Assembly: GCA_017960065.1 (NCBI GenBank)
Contig: JAGCZK010000169.1
Location: forward strand, 1 to 14,374
Direction: 5' to 3'
DNA length: 14,374 nucleotides
Source of the DNA: Paludibacteraceae bacterium
GTDB lineage: Bacteria > Bacteroidota > Bacteroidia > Bacteroidales > Paludibacteraceae
Made by a program: the position numbers and the translations under genes
Shown: piece by piece, positions 13,761 to 14,374 of the stretch
Numbering within the stretch: the stretch's first letter is position 1
How the letters are laid out: each line of letters begins with the position of its first letter
The notes under the pieces: generated by a model
The model's database searches: none
What the model saw: the letters and a program-made list of their open reading frames with translations, nothing else
What the model was told of the DNA's origin: nothing

Positions 13761-14374
13761 ATGGCACAAATGAATTTTGGCGGTGTAATCGAGAACGTCG
13801 TTACCCGCGAGGAATTTCCTTTGGAAAAAGCACGCGAGGTGCTGAAAAACGAAACCATCGCCGTTATCGGCTACGGTGTGCAAGGCCCCGGTCAATCGCT
13901 CAACCTGCGCGACAACGGTTTCAACGTGATTGTGGGTCAACGCAAAGGCAAAACTTGGGACAAGGCCGTCGCCGACGGCTGGGTTCCGGGCGAAACCCTC
14001 TTCGAGATCGAAGAGGCCTGCAAGCGCGGCACCATCATCCAATACCTGCTTTCGGACGCTGCCCAAATCGAGCAATGGCCGGTTGTGAAACGCAACCTGA
14101 CCCCGGGCAAGGCCCTGTATTTCTCGCACGGTTTCGGCATCACCTGGAACGACCGCACCGGCATCGTTCCGCCCAAAGACGTGGACGTCATCATGATCGC
14201 CCCCAAGGGATCGGGCACCTCGTTGCGCCGCATGTTCCTGCAGGGCCGCGGCCTCAACTCGTCGTACGCCATCTGGCAAGACGCCACCGGCAAGGCGATT
14301 GACCGTGTCATCGCCCTCGGTATCGGTGTCGGCTCGGGCTACCTGTTCGAAACCACCTTCCTGAAAGAAGCCAC
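13761..14374 (+). CDS. ilvC: Ketol-acid reductoisomerase (3' end missing)
   Basis: IlvC isomerises and reduces acetolactate or acetohydroxybutyrate with NAD(P)H and Mg2+, the second step of valine/isoleucine synthesis. The gene runs off the window; 204 residues are visible. The Rossmann fold shows IAVIGYGVQG (33-42), with VIVGQRKGK (57-64) after the second strand. The two basic residues there suggest NADPH, weakly. Further motifs are LSDAAQ (97-102), SHGF (122-125) and IAPKGSG (146-152). The stretch GRGLNSSYAIWQDATGKA (162-179) and GSGYLFETTF (191-200) resemble fungal Ilv5 and plant enzymes, as I remember them, more than the common short bacterial class I form. ATG 13761 follows the promoter box and an A-rich leader; a second ATG lies three codons in. 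Confidence 0.95.
   Translation, partial: MAQMNFGGVIENVVTREEFPLEKAREVLKNETIAVIGYGVQGPGQSLNLRDNGFNVIVGQRKGKTWDKAVADGWVPGETLFEIEEACKRGTIIQYLLSDAAQIEQWPVVKRNLTPGKALYFSHGFGITWNDRTGIVPPKDVDVIMIAPKGSGTSLRRMFLQGRGLNSSYAIWQDATGKAIDRVIALGIGVGSGYLFETTFLKEA

Noticed and set aside
12918..14279. 453-codon minus-strand frame over the thioesterase and ilvC
   Set aside because: Antisense to two clear genes and crosses the AT-rich ilvC promoter without gene-like features.

Overview
The window looks like chromosomal DNA of a Bacteroidales bacterium (Bacteroidota). Three things support this: several intergenic regions carry the Bacteroidota -7 box TAnnTTTG (1924-1931, 6374-6381, 10619-10626, 13712-13719, and 4823-4830 on the minus strand); most genes have A-rich leaders without a Shine-Dalgarno sequence; and the first gene ends in a type IX secretion sorting domain. 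The genus cannot be told from the sequence.

Layout. (1) 1-1843: the 3' part of a large secreted surface protein, followed by an intrinsic terminator. (2) 1924-2982: a CorA-type Mg2+ channel gene whose leader holds a 12-codon reading frame and a perfect 10-bp hairpin. (3) 3003-3032: a terminator shared by corA and the convergent phosphohexomutase gene (3054-4799, minus). (4) About 4900-6360: a clearly AT-rich island (18 G+C of 60 at 5101-5160, against 35 of 60 at 8041-8100) with small unrecognised genes, gene fragments and three copies of a palindromic repeat with core GTAGCGAGGACGC. Two copies are inverted and bracket a small gene with their G-tracts facing inward; the third supplies the stop codon of a truncated lipoprotein. 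(5) 6411-14374: a branched-chain amino acid cluster in the order ilvD, GH3 glycosidase, ilvB, ilvN, acyl-ACP thioesterase, ilvC (cut by the window end).

The ilv genes cover three steps of valine and isoleucine synthesis: acetohydroxyacid synthase (IlvB/IlvN), ketol-acid reductoisomerase (IlvC) and dihydroxy-acid dehydratase (IlvD). The cluster has at least three promoter-like boxes (before ilvD, ilvB and ilvC). ilvB, ilvN and the thioesterase gene are separated by only 1-2 bases, so they are almost certainly one transcript. The secreted GH3 enzyme is unrelated to the pathway; with no promoter box before it, it is probably read from the ilvD promoter.

No rRNA, tRNA, CRISPR array, transposase or integrase was seen. 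The least explained part is the island. My reading is a decayed accessory cassette, possibly toxin/immunity-like, bounded by REP/MITE-like palindromes; this is inference from architecture, not a family match.
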